This document shows positions 21,880 to 34,900 of a stretch of DNA of 64,000 nt, in pieces. A program made the position numbers and the translations under genes. Origin of the DNA: Isoetes taiwanensis. Lineage: Eukaryota > Streptophyta > Lycopodiopsida > Isoetales > Isoetaceae. The number at the start of each line of letters is the position of its first letter. The first letter of the stretch is position 1. Under the pieces are notes generated by a model. The model ran no database searches. It was not told the origin of the DNA and saw only the letters and a program-made list of their open reading frames with translations. Where the stretch lies: the NCBI GenBank assembly GCA_021234155.1, contig JAJEKV010000014.1:8885563-8949562 (forward strand). Direction: 5' to 3'.

Positions 21880-22015
21880 CTGCTGCCTGCCTGCCTGCCT
21901 GCCTGGCTGGCTGTCTGTCTGTCTGCCTGCCTGGCTGCCTGCCTGCCTGCCCTGCCTGCCTGCCCTGCCTGCCTGCCTGCCTGTCTGTCTTACTTACTTA
22001 CTTACTTACTTAGTT
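21880..22015. repeat. compound (CCTG)n/(TCTG)n/(CTTA)n microsatellite
   Basis: About 130 bp of CCTG/GCTG/TCTG units end in five to six CTTA units. Interruptions such as CCCTGCC show it is imperfect. Confidence 0.95.
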
Positions 22016-24378
22016 ACATGCAGAGGGATAGATAGGAGTATGAGAAGGCATTTTTTGTTACAAAAGTGATAAATACGGGGTTTTTACCTGACCCCATTTT
22101 TGCAAATGGCATATCTAATATACATATAAGTGAATTCCCCGGGCCCTACTCCAGCCTACCCCATATAAAGCCCTGCTCCAAAACTACAATTTGCAAGATC
22201 CATCTCCACAAAAACACAAACATATTACTGCTTGAAGCAATTTTGCAAGATTAGAGAAGCACACAAATCACTTCTCAAAAAGCAAACTTTGGAATCCCAA
22301 GCATAAATTCATAACAATTCACTACATAAATTGTAGGAAACAATTGAATTTCATCACCATCTATATAACCCACCATCTCAAAACCAACCAATGCTTTCAG
22401 AGCTCATACTCGTACCAGTCCAATCCATGCTGCTCTTCGCCATGTTTTATTGCGCAGCAAGAAGCTGCCGATCAAGAGCAGATCGGATCGCACAAGAATA
22501 GGAGGTTATGGCCAAATGTTTTGATGGTCCATAGTAAAACCAAAATAGCATCCAACTACTGCAAGTTTTTTCCCCTTTTCCTTCCGAAAAAGTGAGTGAA
22601 TAAGTGATTGTGGGAACCTAATTCAAATATAAAGTGCAGTTCTGGAATGAATTGTTGTTTGAAACGTCAAACAAGTGATGCACTCTCAATGAACATTGAT
22701 AATTAAAAATTTCTCATGTGTGTTGGCTGCCATAATCACCCTTTTCTCCCAACGATCTTATCTTTTACAAGGCACCAAACTCGTTTTTCTGAACGATCTG
22801 ATCTTTATATGGCAGCAAACCCTCTGTTAAATCCCCTCTTTTTTTTTGGCACCAAACTCGCCGATTAAGAGCTCAAATGAAAGCTTGCTACTTTTGTGGA
22901 AATAATGAACATGTTTCCTTGCAAACTTGGCATGACCAAGGGAAAGAAGCAACATACAAGTTTGCTGAGGCCAAACTCCCATTCCACCACTTAGGTTCAC
23001 GTCCATGCATCATATGTATGCATTCATATCGCATATTAACCAATCCTAAGAATAAGGTACTCCACAATTGTATCCTCATATAGTTAGTTCCCATTTTCTC
23101 GCACAGATATAATTATTCCTTCCGTTTTTTTTTTTTTTTTTTTTTTTTTCTGTCTCAAGCATATATGTAAACTTCAATGTGCGAACTTGCGTAAATTACA
23201 TCAACTCGGCCAAAAATATGTGGTGTCAGGCTTGCACTTCATGCAACAAAAAGGCAACCGAAAATGGATCGCATTTTTTGTGCAAAGCATGTCACATGAC
23301 ATCCAAAAGGTGCATCCATTTAAACATCAAATATTACTTAAAAGCCCATTGCATGCATTCATTTATACTACTTGAAACCATATCTTTCACTTTGGTATTC
23401 TCAGATATGTTGTCTAGACAAAATTAATCAAAAAATTAACATATTCAACTAGAGAAGCTTGGGCCTCCCTTTCTAACGAACAAGCAGAACAAATATCTGG
23501 CCACATTGCTAACCAATGATTCGAAGCATAGATCAGTCAACGTTTCAAAAAGGGATACAAAGACCATTATGGATTCCTATTCCACATCATTGTCGTACAA
23601 ACTGAGTACATGGACAGAAATAGGCAAAGGACCATTATTCAGAGAATCAGTCCTATTGATTGGTTAGCTGAATGTAAAACTCTACTGGACAAAGTAGCTA
23701 ATTTGAAGTCGCATACTCACATAGCTAGTCCAAAAACGTCTTTCCAAAATGCAATGCCTAATCCACACAGCATAGCGGCGGCGACTGCCACTGCGCACTA
23801 CAATATCGGATGCCACCAACGTGCTGCCTGCAGCAGCGCAACCATCTGGTCTGGGAACCCTGGGCTGCCGAATGTATTTTCGGTAGGCTGACCTGCTGTC
23901 AAAATGGTGTCATGTTGGCAGATGAATTAAACAAAAGGAGAGGTGGTGGGTAAACTAGGTTATAGACTGGAAGGTGGCAGAAGGAAAGGGAAGCCAGATT
24001 TAAAGAATAGGGAGTTGGAGGCATCCTGCAAGGTTTTGACTGCTCAGAGCAGAGGGGACTTGAACTTCTACGTAAGCCATAAAAGGCTGAGTTGGTATGG
24101 ACGATAGAGCCTACTAGTGCCTGCAGTTAAGGAGCAGATCTTAAATTGACTACCAGATTAAACCAGTACAACTTTCGTACAAACCTTGTGGAGATTCCTT
24201 CTGAGATAATAGGACTCATCGTAAATGGACGCTCTTCTAAGAACTACTCCTTAAAGTCTTGTAGAATGGCTTAAGATAATTCTTAAGCTATGTGATGGTT
24301 TGCACTTAAAGTGGCATATATTAGCTATGGCTGGTGTTATTGAATTAGCATGAAAGCATAGCTGCTACAAGGTCATGG
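22016..24378. other. no confident gene; poly-T and one weak exon candidate
   Basis: Mostly AT-rich DNA with short open frames. A T-run of about 24 lies at 23126-23149. On the minus strand, after a CAG at about 23894, an open stretch reads GQPTENTFGSPGFPDQMVAL then LQAARWWHPIL. After one stop it runs on as a membrane-like segment (AVAVAAAMLCGLGIAFW). This may be a degraded exon of a membrane protein. No family is named. Confidence 0.25.
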
Positions 24379-24529
24379 CCTCCTTCCTAACCGTCCCCTC
24401 CCCTTTTTTTTTTGAAGGCAAGTTTGGTGGGACTTGCACCCACCCACGTCTCCCATCCGATGGTAGCTAGCGGGTTTTGAACCCTGGTGGAGGTCACTCC
24501 AACCCAAGACCTCCTTCCTAACTGTTCCC
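24379..24529 (-). mobile_element. short SINE-like retroposon with 20-bp target-site duplication
   Basis: CCTCCTTCCTAAC(C/T)GT(C/T)CCC flanks the insert at 24379-24398 and 24510-24529 (18 of 20 identical). The 111-bp insert reads on the minus strand: it has a Pol III box-B-like GGTTCAAAACC and ends in an A-run (T-run at 24404-24413 on the plus strand). A long TSD plus an A-tail marks LINE-mediated retroposition. Box A is not visible, so the copy is probably 5'-truncated. Confidence 0.75.
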
Positions 24530-25389
24530 TTATGTGAAGATAAATTAAGTTTATCGTGAAAGGATCTTGTGAGTGCTAGTGAGATAGGGTGCGATATTGA
24601 TATGAGGCAATATCGTATTTCTATCAACAGTCTAGGTTAAAAAACCCCCTCCACCCCACACCGAGCTATGCTCAATAATGTATTCTTATGATACTGGATA
24701 AGTATGGTGAGTATTTATCCGTAGGGAGTTTTAGGCAAGTGTGATTAGACAGGTGTGGCTTGTATAGGTAGAACCTTAGGCGCTGGTGAGGTTGTGCATG
24801 CCACTAATATGGGATGGTGGTAGCTAGTGAGTTAGTGGTTCTAGTATGCTTGCAGTTTTATTCCTTACATTGGATCCACCAGCGCAGGGTTCTAGATGAG
24901 TCAATCAATAACGATTACTCTAATGGATAACGCTTATGCATGTTACTATCATGTGGAGTCATGTGCAAGCTATCTGATAGCTCGCAGGGCTACGTATTAT
25001 GTACATTTATCTTGTAGTTGTCGTTGTCATCTTGTTATCTGTATACGTGGTTTGTATGTATGTGGCCTCGGGAAAGGCAGTGACTTACTATGTGTACTAT
25101 GATGGTTTAATGTGAATATGAATCGAATCGTGTATATGAAACCCAAAAGAACACGGAATCCATGCAGACTAAATGAGATGAGGATTTGCTGGGTGTGCAA
25201 TAGAATCTTAAGGGGGATTTGGACATACAGGCTGCTATGAGAACTATATTGGAGACCCTTATTGTGAGGATGCCCATGGGAAATCTATCGATAAGGGAAA
25301 ATCTTTGATGGTGGTGGTGGACCCAGACGTACTTGATACTAGTGCTATTGTGGAGCAGTAATTGAAGAGTACTGGATTGAGCAAGGAGG
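24530..25389. other. no gene recognised; possible decayed LTR of the downstream gag remnant
   Basis: No long open frame. The stretch lies immediately upstream of a gypsy-type gag remnant, so part of it may be old LTR or leader, but I found no primer-binding site or clear LTR ends. Confidence 0.3.
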
Positions 25390-25625
25390 ACATATACAGT
25401 CTCAAGTGCACCAAGTTCCCAAATTGGGATGGGAAAGGCATTGCTGAGAAGGCGATGGTTTGGATTGACAAGCTAGAGATCTTCTTTGAGGCTACTAATA
25501 GGGGTGAAAAGGTGCGTCTGTGAGTTGAATAGTCCTACAATGAAAGATGAGGCTAACACCTAGGCTGGGTTTAGGAAGTACTTTATTGGCAAATATGCAC
25601 CTTTTATTAGTGCTTGTCGTAGTAG
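25390..25625 (+). pseudogene. Ty3/gypsy gag remnant
   Basis: From about 25390 the plus strand reads KCTKFPNWDGKGIAEKAMVW then IDKLEIFFEATNRGEKVRL and a TGA. After a frame change it continues TMKDEANT-stop-AGFRKYFIGKYAP. This order (F..W.G.G.A..W...E..F then a core with W..F...F...F) is that of plant gypsy gag (Retrotrans_gag). Stops replace conserved Trp/Arg positions. No protease, RT or integrase follows. Confidence 0.65.
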
Positions 25626-28600
25626 TAAGGCAAGCTTTGGGGCAAAGGATGGGAGGGAAATAAAAGGATGAAGCGGCTGAGAGAAATAGAAGATGTTTGT
25701 GAAAGCGGCAGTGTTGGGGGGAGGAGACAATAATGTGTGTACATTTAGATACACGAAGAGGCAGAGAGGCTAGAAAGGTCGTAGGAATGAGTTAAGCAAA
25801 GAAGTGACCAGGACGAGGTAATTTCATCTAATTTCAACTTTAGATTATCTTTATAATGTGCTGGTAGCCTTGAAATTCATGTGAGATATGTGTGAAATGT
25901 CATATGTGTGAATCCCATATAGATGATTTGGAAGAAAAATGTTCCCTCACGATGACCAGTTAATATTGGTTAGGCGGGACTAAATATACCGGCTGAATAT
26001 GATTGAATGCTAGACAATTATGAAGGGCATAGCATTCATCCTCAATGGCTCCCTATCAACATTTGGCAACTCATCAAAAAAATATAAAAAGGAAAGTGTT
26101 GTCAGTGGCCAAATATAGTTGGTTGTACAATATGCTAAAGGAGAAAGAAGATTCTGCAATACTTTTTCGTCAATGCTCTAATGCTAAAGTGATTGCCACA
26201 AAAAAAGATCTCCAACAATGTGCTACCGCTGAGTAAATGGTTTCTATCTAGGGTTGTAGTGTTTATGCGCAACTTTATTACCTTTGCATTTAGGAAACGG
26301 AATCACTATTGTATTTAGATTGTTGAAGCTTCACAATGCATGCTTTCAAGTATTAGACGATCTAATTTTTACTTTACGCTTCACAATGTTCTCCCTCGTA
26401 AACTGTGACGAGCCTGCCGAGTTGACCCTCTTGGCAACTCGGGATCTTATCAAAACTTCCACTATTCTAGGTTGATATTATGGTGAAGAATTGAATCTTC
26501 CTTTTGCAGAGTTGAAATTACATACTCCAAACTCAATGGGCAAATACTTATGAATTCAATGTAATTATATAAAATTACACCCAAAGAGTTCACTATTCTC
26601 AATAAATATAACATCTAACTGTGAACAATTCAACCCAGAAGCTTTGCTCAACCACGATCCTCAACTACACTGCTGCCATCCCTTGCTTATTCACTGCACA
26701 TGTACTCACTGGGGTTAGTCCTCATGACTAAGTAGGGATCCCTCGCTGCCACTGCATGCATGGAAATACTCTGGAATCTTGGATACAAAGACATAAGCAC
26801 AAGCAAGACACCGTGCTAGACAATAACAACATGATCAAATGAAATAGAATACATGAACATCAAAAACAAAGAGCATAGCCAAAATAACAAAACATCAGAA
26901 ACATAGCTCCCGGACAATGGGAAGCTCAGCCAGCCTACATGCAGGCCCTGTTAGCAGAAACATGCCCAGCCAGCTCACATTCTGAGGCCCGTTGGCAGAG
27001 TTGGTGGGGTGAACCTCGTATGCGCATACCCTTCCCAGCCCACGTCTTGCGTTGGAGGACCTCTTACCATGGAGTCACAGAGGTGACGTAGCATCCCTGC
27101 CAGGACAACTATGCCCGGTGTCACAGAGCACAAGAATACTAGGTTGCTGACGAAGATAACGATCGCGATCCAAACCCGTCGAGGAAGCCATAAGCCTAAC
27201 TATCATTGATGTAGCTATGACAAGGAAAGATACCACCAATCCACTCAATGCAACCTTACCTCAGAACCATTCTCCCATGAGGATAATCTATTAGCTATGA
27301 TGCCTTTGATAAAATATAGTTCAACAATTAGAAACTTACAGTTATACACTTAGACTTACAGTGTTCCATGCCATAGCCTCATATAGACGCCCCATATGCC
27401 TCATATAGCTCTCACTGCTTCTCATGATCTCCAAGGTTTCACCATTTATTTATCTACTGAACCCCAAGCCTTATAAGATACAATCTATCTTCATACATTA
27501 GATTAAAGGCGCTAAGCCAAGGTTATACATCTCGACACCTCTTCCAAGCCTTCCTAACTTCTTCTTTTGTTATAAGACCAGGAACTAAGTTAATACTAAC
27601 AACAATTGAACATAAAAGCATAGAACATAAAAAGGCAAAATCTGTAACCTATAACCCAACAAAAGAGCCTTTTTTTAGCACCGATTTGGCTGATCTGGAG
27701 AAACTAATGGCAAATTGGCCATTTCAAAGCCCAAAACGATCCTACATACTCAATTACGACCTATTCCCTTGCTTCTTTGATAGTTTGAACTCTCCGTACA
27801 GCTCTTGATCATGCCCCTAAACCCTTGATTCAGCCAAATCAGCCTTCCAGGAGTAATTTTGACCCATCTTTATGATACTTTGGCCGGATCCAGCCGTGCG
27901 GAAATCTTCCCATAAGGTCTTTGAACTCTGATTCGAGTTTTCCCTTTCTACTTAACACTTACAGCAGACAATTAAATCAACCTCATGCCATAGAATTAAC
28001 CCTAGATTTGCTGTACTCTTCCTGAGACAAAAGCCACATTTTTTATTTAATCCTACAGCTTTGTTTTCTTCATTTACCACCGGCATTCGATTCGAATCCA
28101 TTAAACCCTGCCAAATCTCAAGGAGCACTGCTTAATTAATTGATTAACTCAGGCATTAGAAAGCTTATTCAATCTAGATCATGAATCACCTTTGATTACT
28201 TTGTAACCCCAAATTCATCATCTACATCATGTTTAAACTCAATCCGCAGCCTATGAAATCTCAAATAGACTGAAACCCCACCTGATAAGAAGATTGATGC
28301 AGTCTCTTCAAGCTCTGGCCTTCTTAATGTCTCCAAGCTCTTGCCTCCTCAAAGCTTTTTCCAGATAATTCTCTCATGCATGGACCTATGGATGTCTTGT
28401 AATTGTCTATGCCTCAAAAGATCGTCTTCTAACTCCAAGAATTAAACTGCAGAAGAACATACATAGTGCAGTCAATTCTGACCCAGCATTACAATTTCTG
28501 TCATAACTTTCTCATACGGATTAATTTCTGCCTGATCAGACACAATCCTGAATGTTTACTCAAAAATTTTTATAGCACAAGAAAAATCACCTAAAAAGGA

Positions 28601-31400
28601 TCTTGGGTTGCCGAGATATGATGCTTCAAAGTTCGGGCTCCAAAAACTGCCCAGAATTGCTTCCCGCCTTTATGCTCTGCAAAAATCCTTTCTCCAAAGA
28701 GACAAAACCCTTGTCTCATGCTGCATATATGCCATGAATATGTATATACATATATAAATATATGTATATTGACCCATCAGGTGGCCAACATCGTTACATA
28801 AACGAGGCTCAATTCCATAAATCAGTTATACGACTACTACATTCATTGGTCCGCCCAACTGCATATTTGCAAGTTATGTATGTGCCTAAAAAATATCACT
28901 TTGTTGTTCCCACATGGTAGCTAACAAGACTCTAGTGTACCAGCTCAGGTAACTGGACTATGTTGTTGTACATGTGAACTATGCATCGATAATAACAGTC
29001 ACACAACTACAAAGCCAAGGATCATTGCAATGCATACGTAAAAAGACTAAGTAAAGTTTCCAGTAAAGAATATAGATGGTAAAGCTATAAACAAGTGGAG
29101 GACAAGATGTTTCATAGGAACAACAATGGATCTCAACTTGATAGCAAATATAAGTGAAAGAATAGCTAATGGTTCTGTTGCAGTGTCTCTAAAGCCTCCC
29201 ATTACAGAGTAGAATATACATATTAATGTCCGTTCAATTAATTCCAAACAAGAGTTTCACTTTTGGTCTTGAAAATTGATGGTTATAGAGGGCAGCTCAA
29301 GAACAAATGCAATTGCGAGAACCACATTAGGAAGCACTTGTTGGCAATATAATTGTGCACTCACTTATAGAAAAAGAAGCAAACAATCTTACATAATAAA
29401 CTTTGAAGGTCATACGAATTTGATTCTGTCAAAATTCTCATCCTTCTCATCTTCCAATTTGTGGATTAGATCAAGTACATACAAAAATGAAGAGAGGGTG
29501 ACAAACTTATCCCATTTTAGAAGTCCAAGCTCTGAAGCATCCCTCAAAACATGTATCAACAAGGCTAGATTCTTCAGCTCCTTGAGCACAGATAATACTA
29601 AAACTCCAGTTATGATACAATATAATATAAACGATCCTGCTCATTATTCAATTTTCCACCATATCACAGTAAATCTATTGTGTGAGATAATACCCTGTGC
29701 ACCCTAAACCAACTAGAAAATTGATGTAGCAATCTGTAATTCCAGCCAAATGACTGGAAGACAGTAGGAAGATGTGCATTGGTTTCTATAGCTGAAAGAA
29801 GTTTCTGCAAAGAGCATAGAAACACGTAAAGACCACACACATACTTATTATATATAGATTGACAACACCGTCAACACAGAATCTTCTGAGATTTCTGCAA
29901 CGGCTGAGACTCCATGCTTTGCTTACTTCCGACTTCCCTCAAGACAAAGCTTCTCAAGGACAAGATTTACTGAGTTGAGAAATGCAATTCTACAACTCCA
30001 TTAGCAGTATAGACAGTTTCAAGCTTGCAACGAGCAACTCTTTGTTATTCTTCTCCTTCCTTTGTTCACTTCATTTAATGCAACCTTGACATGCTCTTTG
30101 CCAAAATGTATGTATGAGCATTTCACTGCATGCATCTTTATAAGCTCATAAAGTGGATGCTTTTTTGAAAATCTTCTAAGAAGCTCGGCTTGGTCAAAGA
30201 GACCACAAACTCGTATGTATGGAAATGAACACAGTAATTCAAACGGTAAATTAAAAATAAAAACTATTACCTGCGTAGTGGCATTGTTGTATTAAGATCT
30301 AAGAAGGTAGAAAAGGCCTTGAAGACGACGTTATTCTTTAGTTGAAGAAGTTTTTGAACTTTTTTCTTCTGCTTTAACAGAATCCACATTGAGCAGGCAT
30401 TCACACTTTTTGCATATCTCTGTCTTCTTCCTGCAGCATGTCTTCACAACGAGAGAGATGCAACTAACAAACACATGATACTAGCATCTTAAGTACAAAA
30501 GCATCATTATACCTTCATTTTTTGCGATAATGATAAGAAATATTGCATTTCATGTTGTAACCTGAATAGAGATCAAATCATCACTATTGACGAGAAGATA
30601 TCAGCTACTATTAATAAAAATCAAAACATTATCTTTGTTTTTGTCGAAGGACACATTCTAGAGCATTTCTCTCATTCTGGTCAAAGATTATAAATATTCT
30701 AACCCAAAGACTTTTCCTAAGCCATCTCTCCGATCATATGTCCAAAAAGTTTAAGTTCCAAATCATCTATTCTATAATTCCCTCTGACCCACTTCACAAT
30801 AGCAAACAAGAAATCGAGAAAAATTTCTCCTTCTACAAGACCAATGACCCAAGGTTTCTCCGGTTGGTAATACCAAGTCTCCAGACAATTATGAACTGCC
30901 ATACCCAGCCAGGTAAAGGTTTCAGCAATCAATACCCACATTGATAGAAGTGGCGGTGCCATAGGCAATTTCCACGGATTTTCTCATTTTCTCCACTGCA
31001 GATGGAGAAATTCCTAGATCTAATGGCAGGAATTAATTTTAGCTAAGGTGGCTTGTTACGCGAATAGTCTAGAATTGCTAGAATTGTTGTATGGGGGGTT
31101 AGGCAAGCCTGCTAAAAAAATACAAAAAAATTACAAAATATCAAATAAATAGATAGATAGATAGTAGATGGATACATAGAATTTAAACATATACGAACAC
31201 ATATTTCTTGACTCCTTGGACAAAACTTTGGCGGCGCTTTTTCTCCATGATAGAACTTCCTCCCCTAGACAGCTTTAAGGTACCCATAGTATGATAACAA
31301 GGAGATGGACAACTCCAACATAGTGTGCTTGGCTCCCCGCCCTTCTGTTTTTTTCTTTGTCCGGTGGGTGTTATTCCACCCTTAAGGCCAATTTGAACTT
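25626..31400. other. 5.8 kb without a recognisable gene
   Basis: I see only short open frames. One at 30968-30717 (minus, 83 codons; PLLSMWVLIAETFTWLGM, Trp-rich and partly hydrophobic) might be a degraded exon, but another frame over the same bases looks equally plausible. Near 30445-30360 (minus) a Cys/Lys-rich stretch (KKTEICKKCECLL) follows an acceptor-like CAG. An ATAG microsatellite lies at about 31148-31165. I can assign no function. Confidence 0.35.
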
Positions 31401-31464
31401 AAAGTGCTGCCAGTAATTGGATGATCATTCAGTAGAGACTTCATCATTCATCGAGTTTATGGTT

Positions 31465-31790
31465 GCACAAAAGCCTGCGTGGTGGTGGAGGGGGTTGGTG
31501 GATAGGTTGGACATCCTCCGACCACGTCGAACCCAGCCTGTCTACCCAATCAAAGGAGGCTCATTTCTCAACAGTTCTGCCCACCCAATCAAAGGAGACC
31601 CATTTCTCCAACAGGCCGCATGGTGGTGGCAGTGGGAGGGGGTTGGGCATCCTCCGACCATGACTGCCAGCAACTCGCAATGCCGGGCGACCCTCCTCCA
31701 ATGTATAGCGCAACATACCAGAAGATCTTGGCCGTTGAAACCAAAAGTTAAAATAGAAAGGCCAAATGCGAAGATCTTGGCCATTCAATC
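31465..31790. repeat. tandemly duplicated segments upstream of the BIG gene
   Basis: Two diverged copies of a GTGGTGG...GGGGTTGG...CATCCTCCGACCA block lie at about 31478-31526 and 31620-31661. Two copies of ACCCAATCAAAGGAG-x-C-x-CATTTCTC(C)AACAG occur between them (about 31544-31572 and 31582-31611). GAAGATCTTGGCC(G/A)TT is also repeated near 31720 and 31768. The block lies 150-470 bp upstream of the BIG start codon, in its probable promoter or 5' UTR. Confidence 0.75.
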
Positions 31791-31937
31791 GCGCCATGAA
31801 GGTGAGCCATCTAGGCCCCTGTTCCACTACCGGGCATCCTCTCTTAGTTGTTGCCACGTGGCAGCAAGTACAGCAGCAGTTTTAAGTTGCTGGCAGCTTC
31901 AGTTTGGTATTGTATCGCTGCAGAAAGGAGGGCAGCC

Positions 31938-34900
31938 ATGGACAACCTCTCTAATTGCATGTGCCCAGCATTTGATAAAATCGTGAAAAATGCGTGGTGG
32001 CGAAAACATGGAAAATTAGTTCAACAATGCAAAGTCGTCATTGAGAAGCTCGCGACAGGCACACCAGAAGGGGCTGGAGAAAAGAGCATTTTGAAAGACG
32101 ATGGCAAGTTCTACAGCATTGTGGATGCGGACATAATTTTGGAGCCACTAATTGATGCATGCGACAGCCAGGTTATAAAAATAGCAGAGCCTGCACTGGA
32201 GTGTTTGCTTAAATTAATTGTTCACGGCCATTTTGTGGGAGAGATGGATTCAGGAAAGGACCCCGCTTCCAGATGTGTATTCCGTGTGCTTTGTGCAGCT
32301 TGTAGATGTCATATCTTGGCAGACGAAACCGTGGAGGCATTAATCTTGGAAATTATCCTTTGCGCAGTAAATTCAATATCTTTGATTGTACATGGAAGTT
32401 GTTTGCTAAGATTGATAGGAACGTGCTATACCTTGTTTCTTAAGAGCCGCTTCTTGGTAAATCAGAACATTGCGAAAGCTTCCCTTATACAAATGCTGCT
32501 TATAGTATTTCGAAGGATGGAAACGGGATCATGCAACGTGGGCGTGCAGCCCATTGTAGTTGCTGACTTTCTTGAACTGTCTCCAGAAGATAACGGTGTT
32601 AAGTCTGTTCAAAATTTTATTATAAAGTCCGTAGAGAGTGTTGGAGGTGTTGTTGGATGGGATCCTTCAACAAGGGGTGATGATGGTACTCATTCTCTTT
32701 CTTCTTCGTTCGAAGTGAGTGAGTGTGGGGACAAGGAAATGTTAGATGCTGATTACTGGCAGCCCAACAGTAACAACAATGAGGAGCCCCAACAGATGTT
32801 AAAATTTCAGCGAGATGCACTCCTTGTGCTTCAGGCTCTTTGTAAACTATCCATGAAGACCGAAACAGTATCCCCATCGACATCACTGGACATTTTGTCC
32901 CTGCGGGGGAAGATTGTATCCTTAGAGCTTCAAAGAATACTGATGGGTAATATTGGTGTTTCCATTCGAGCAAATGATTGGTCAGTTCAATTCATATGCC
33001 TTTATATTAAGATCCAGAAGTGCCCAGCCTCACCTTTACTCCTTGCAGGTTCTCAGAGTCCATAAAAAAGTGTCTATGCTTGTCCCTGGTGAGGAATTGT
33101 TCAGCGACTGATACTACACTGTTTCGTTTAGCGTGCTCAATATTCATGAACTTAGTAATCAACTTCAGAACTGAAATGAAGGCTGAAATTGAAATATTTT
33201 TCCCAATGATTATTTTGAGAGTCTTAGAGAACTCTTGCCAGTCAAATTATCAGCAAAAGATGGTAGTAGTGCATGTCCTCCAGCAGCTCTCTGAAGATTC
33301 ACATATCTTTGTGGACCTTTTTGTTAATTATGACTGTGACGTGGACTCTTCTAATATATTCGAAAGGTACTAAAGCTTTGCACCTTTAGTGGATGAGGTT
33401 CCTTCTTAATGCCATGCTATTATTGCAGAATTATAAACGGATTGCTCAAAACTTTACAAGGAGCACACCCTGGCTTAACTGCTCTCCAAGTTTCAGCATT
33501 AAAACTTGCTTCTTTGAGGTGTTTAGTGGGAGTAGTGAAGTCTGTAGGTGATTGGATGAATGGTCAGCTACATGCAACACATTCTCCATACCTAAGAAGC
33601 TCTAGTCCAGATACTGGACATACCGATGTTCCAGGGACTCAGGAAAAAGTTGATGAGGCTGTTGAGGATGCTGGGACGTTTGAGAAGCGACGTGCTTACA
33701 AGCTTGAACTACAGGTAACCACATCTCTGATTATTTTATTCAGATCAGCCTCCATCTATAATTTCATCTTCAAAGTAACTTGTACCACTGTATCCCAGGT
33801 TTACTAGGAGGACTGGATGGCATTCAATTTCAAGCTTGTAATATGCAGGAAGGAATTGCTCTCTTCAATCGAAAGCCACGAAAAGGCGTTGATTTTCTTA
33901 TAAGGGCGAAAAAGCTAGGAAATTCCCCTGAAGAAGTAGCAAAGTTCCTGTTATGCAATGCTGGACTGGACAAGACAATGATTGGAGACTATCTAGGAGA
34001 TAAAGAAGACTTTGCCCTGAAGGTTATGCATGCATATGTTGACTCATTTGATTTTCAAGGAATGGAGTTCGATGAGTCTATAAGGACCTTTTTATCAGGC
34101 TTCAGGCTTCCTGGTGAAGCACAAAAGATTGATCGTGTGATGGAAAAGTTTGCTGAGCGGTACTGTATTTGTAATCCAAATGCTTTCACTAGTGCAGACA
34201 CGGCTTATGTCTTAGCATATTCTGTGATTATGCTTAATACCGATGCACATAATCCTATGGTGAAAGAGAAGGTAAAAGTTTTGGATTCTGTTTACTACAT
34301 TATTCAATTATTTTGATGCTTGGCCATTTCTTTGCAGATGTCCAAATTAGACTTTATAAAAAATAACAAAGGAATTGATAATGGTAAAGATCTGCCAGAA
34401 GAATTCATGGGCGCTCTGTATAATCGCATAGTAAAAAAGGAAATTAAAATGAAAGATGACAATTTCCCATCAGCAACTAGCACACCGGTCAGTGCTCATA
34501 AATTTCCAAGCATTGATGATATGCTTCATGTAGTGTTGCGCAAACGCAAGGATGATCAGCAGTTCAATTCTGTAAATGATGCAATTGAACACATGCAGAG
34601 GCAACTGGAAAACAAGATTGGCAAGTCACGGTGTGCATTTTATGTATACTTGTCTGCTTATCAGTGTCAGTGCTAAACATCACCTTTTGTGTTCGTTTTA
34701 GGTCCATATACTATGCTCCATCTGATTTGGAAATCTTGAAGCCAATTATAGAGGTTTCTTGGGCGCCAATGCTTGCAGCCTTCAGTGTTTATCTTGATGA
34801 AACGTATGAAGATACAATAATCGAGTTATGCCTGGAAGGATACAGACATGCAATCCATGTCACGGCAGTCTTGTGCTTAGAGACGCAAAGGGATGCCTTT

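Noticed and set aside
26880-27180. Minus-strand copy of the LTR at 48.3-49.7 kb
   Set aside because: Only a few short words (GCTACG, GTCAC) are shared; not enough to call an LTR pair.
31848-31937. Upstream Met for the BIG protein (31848)
   Set aside because: The in-frame extension has no similarity to the family; the N-terminus matches from the Met at 31938.
31417-31986. 189-codon plus-strand frame upstream of BIG
   Set aside because: It crosses tandemly duplicated promoter DNA and overlaps the true BIG start in another frame; no conserved motif.
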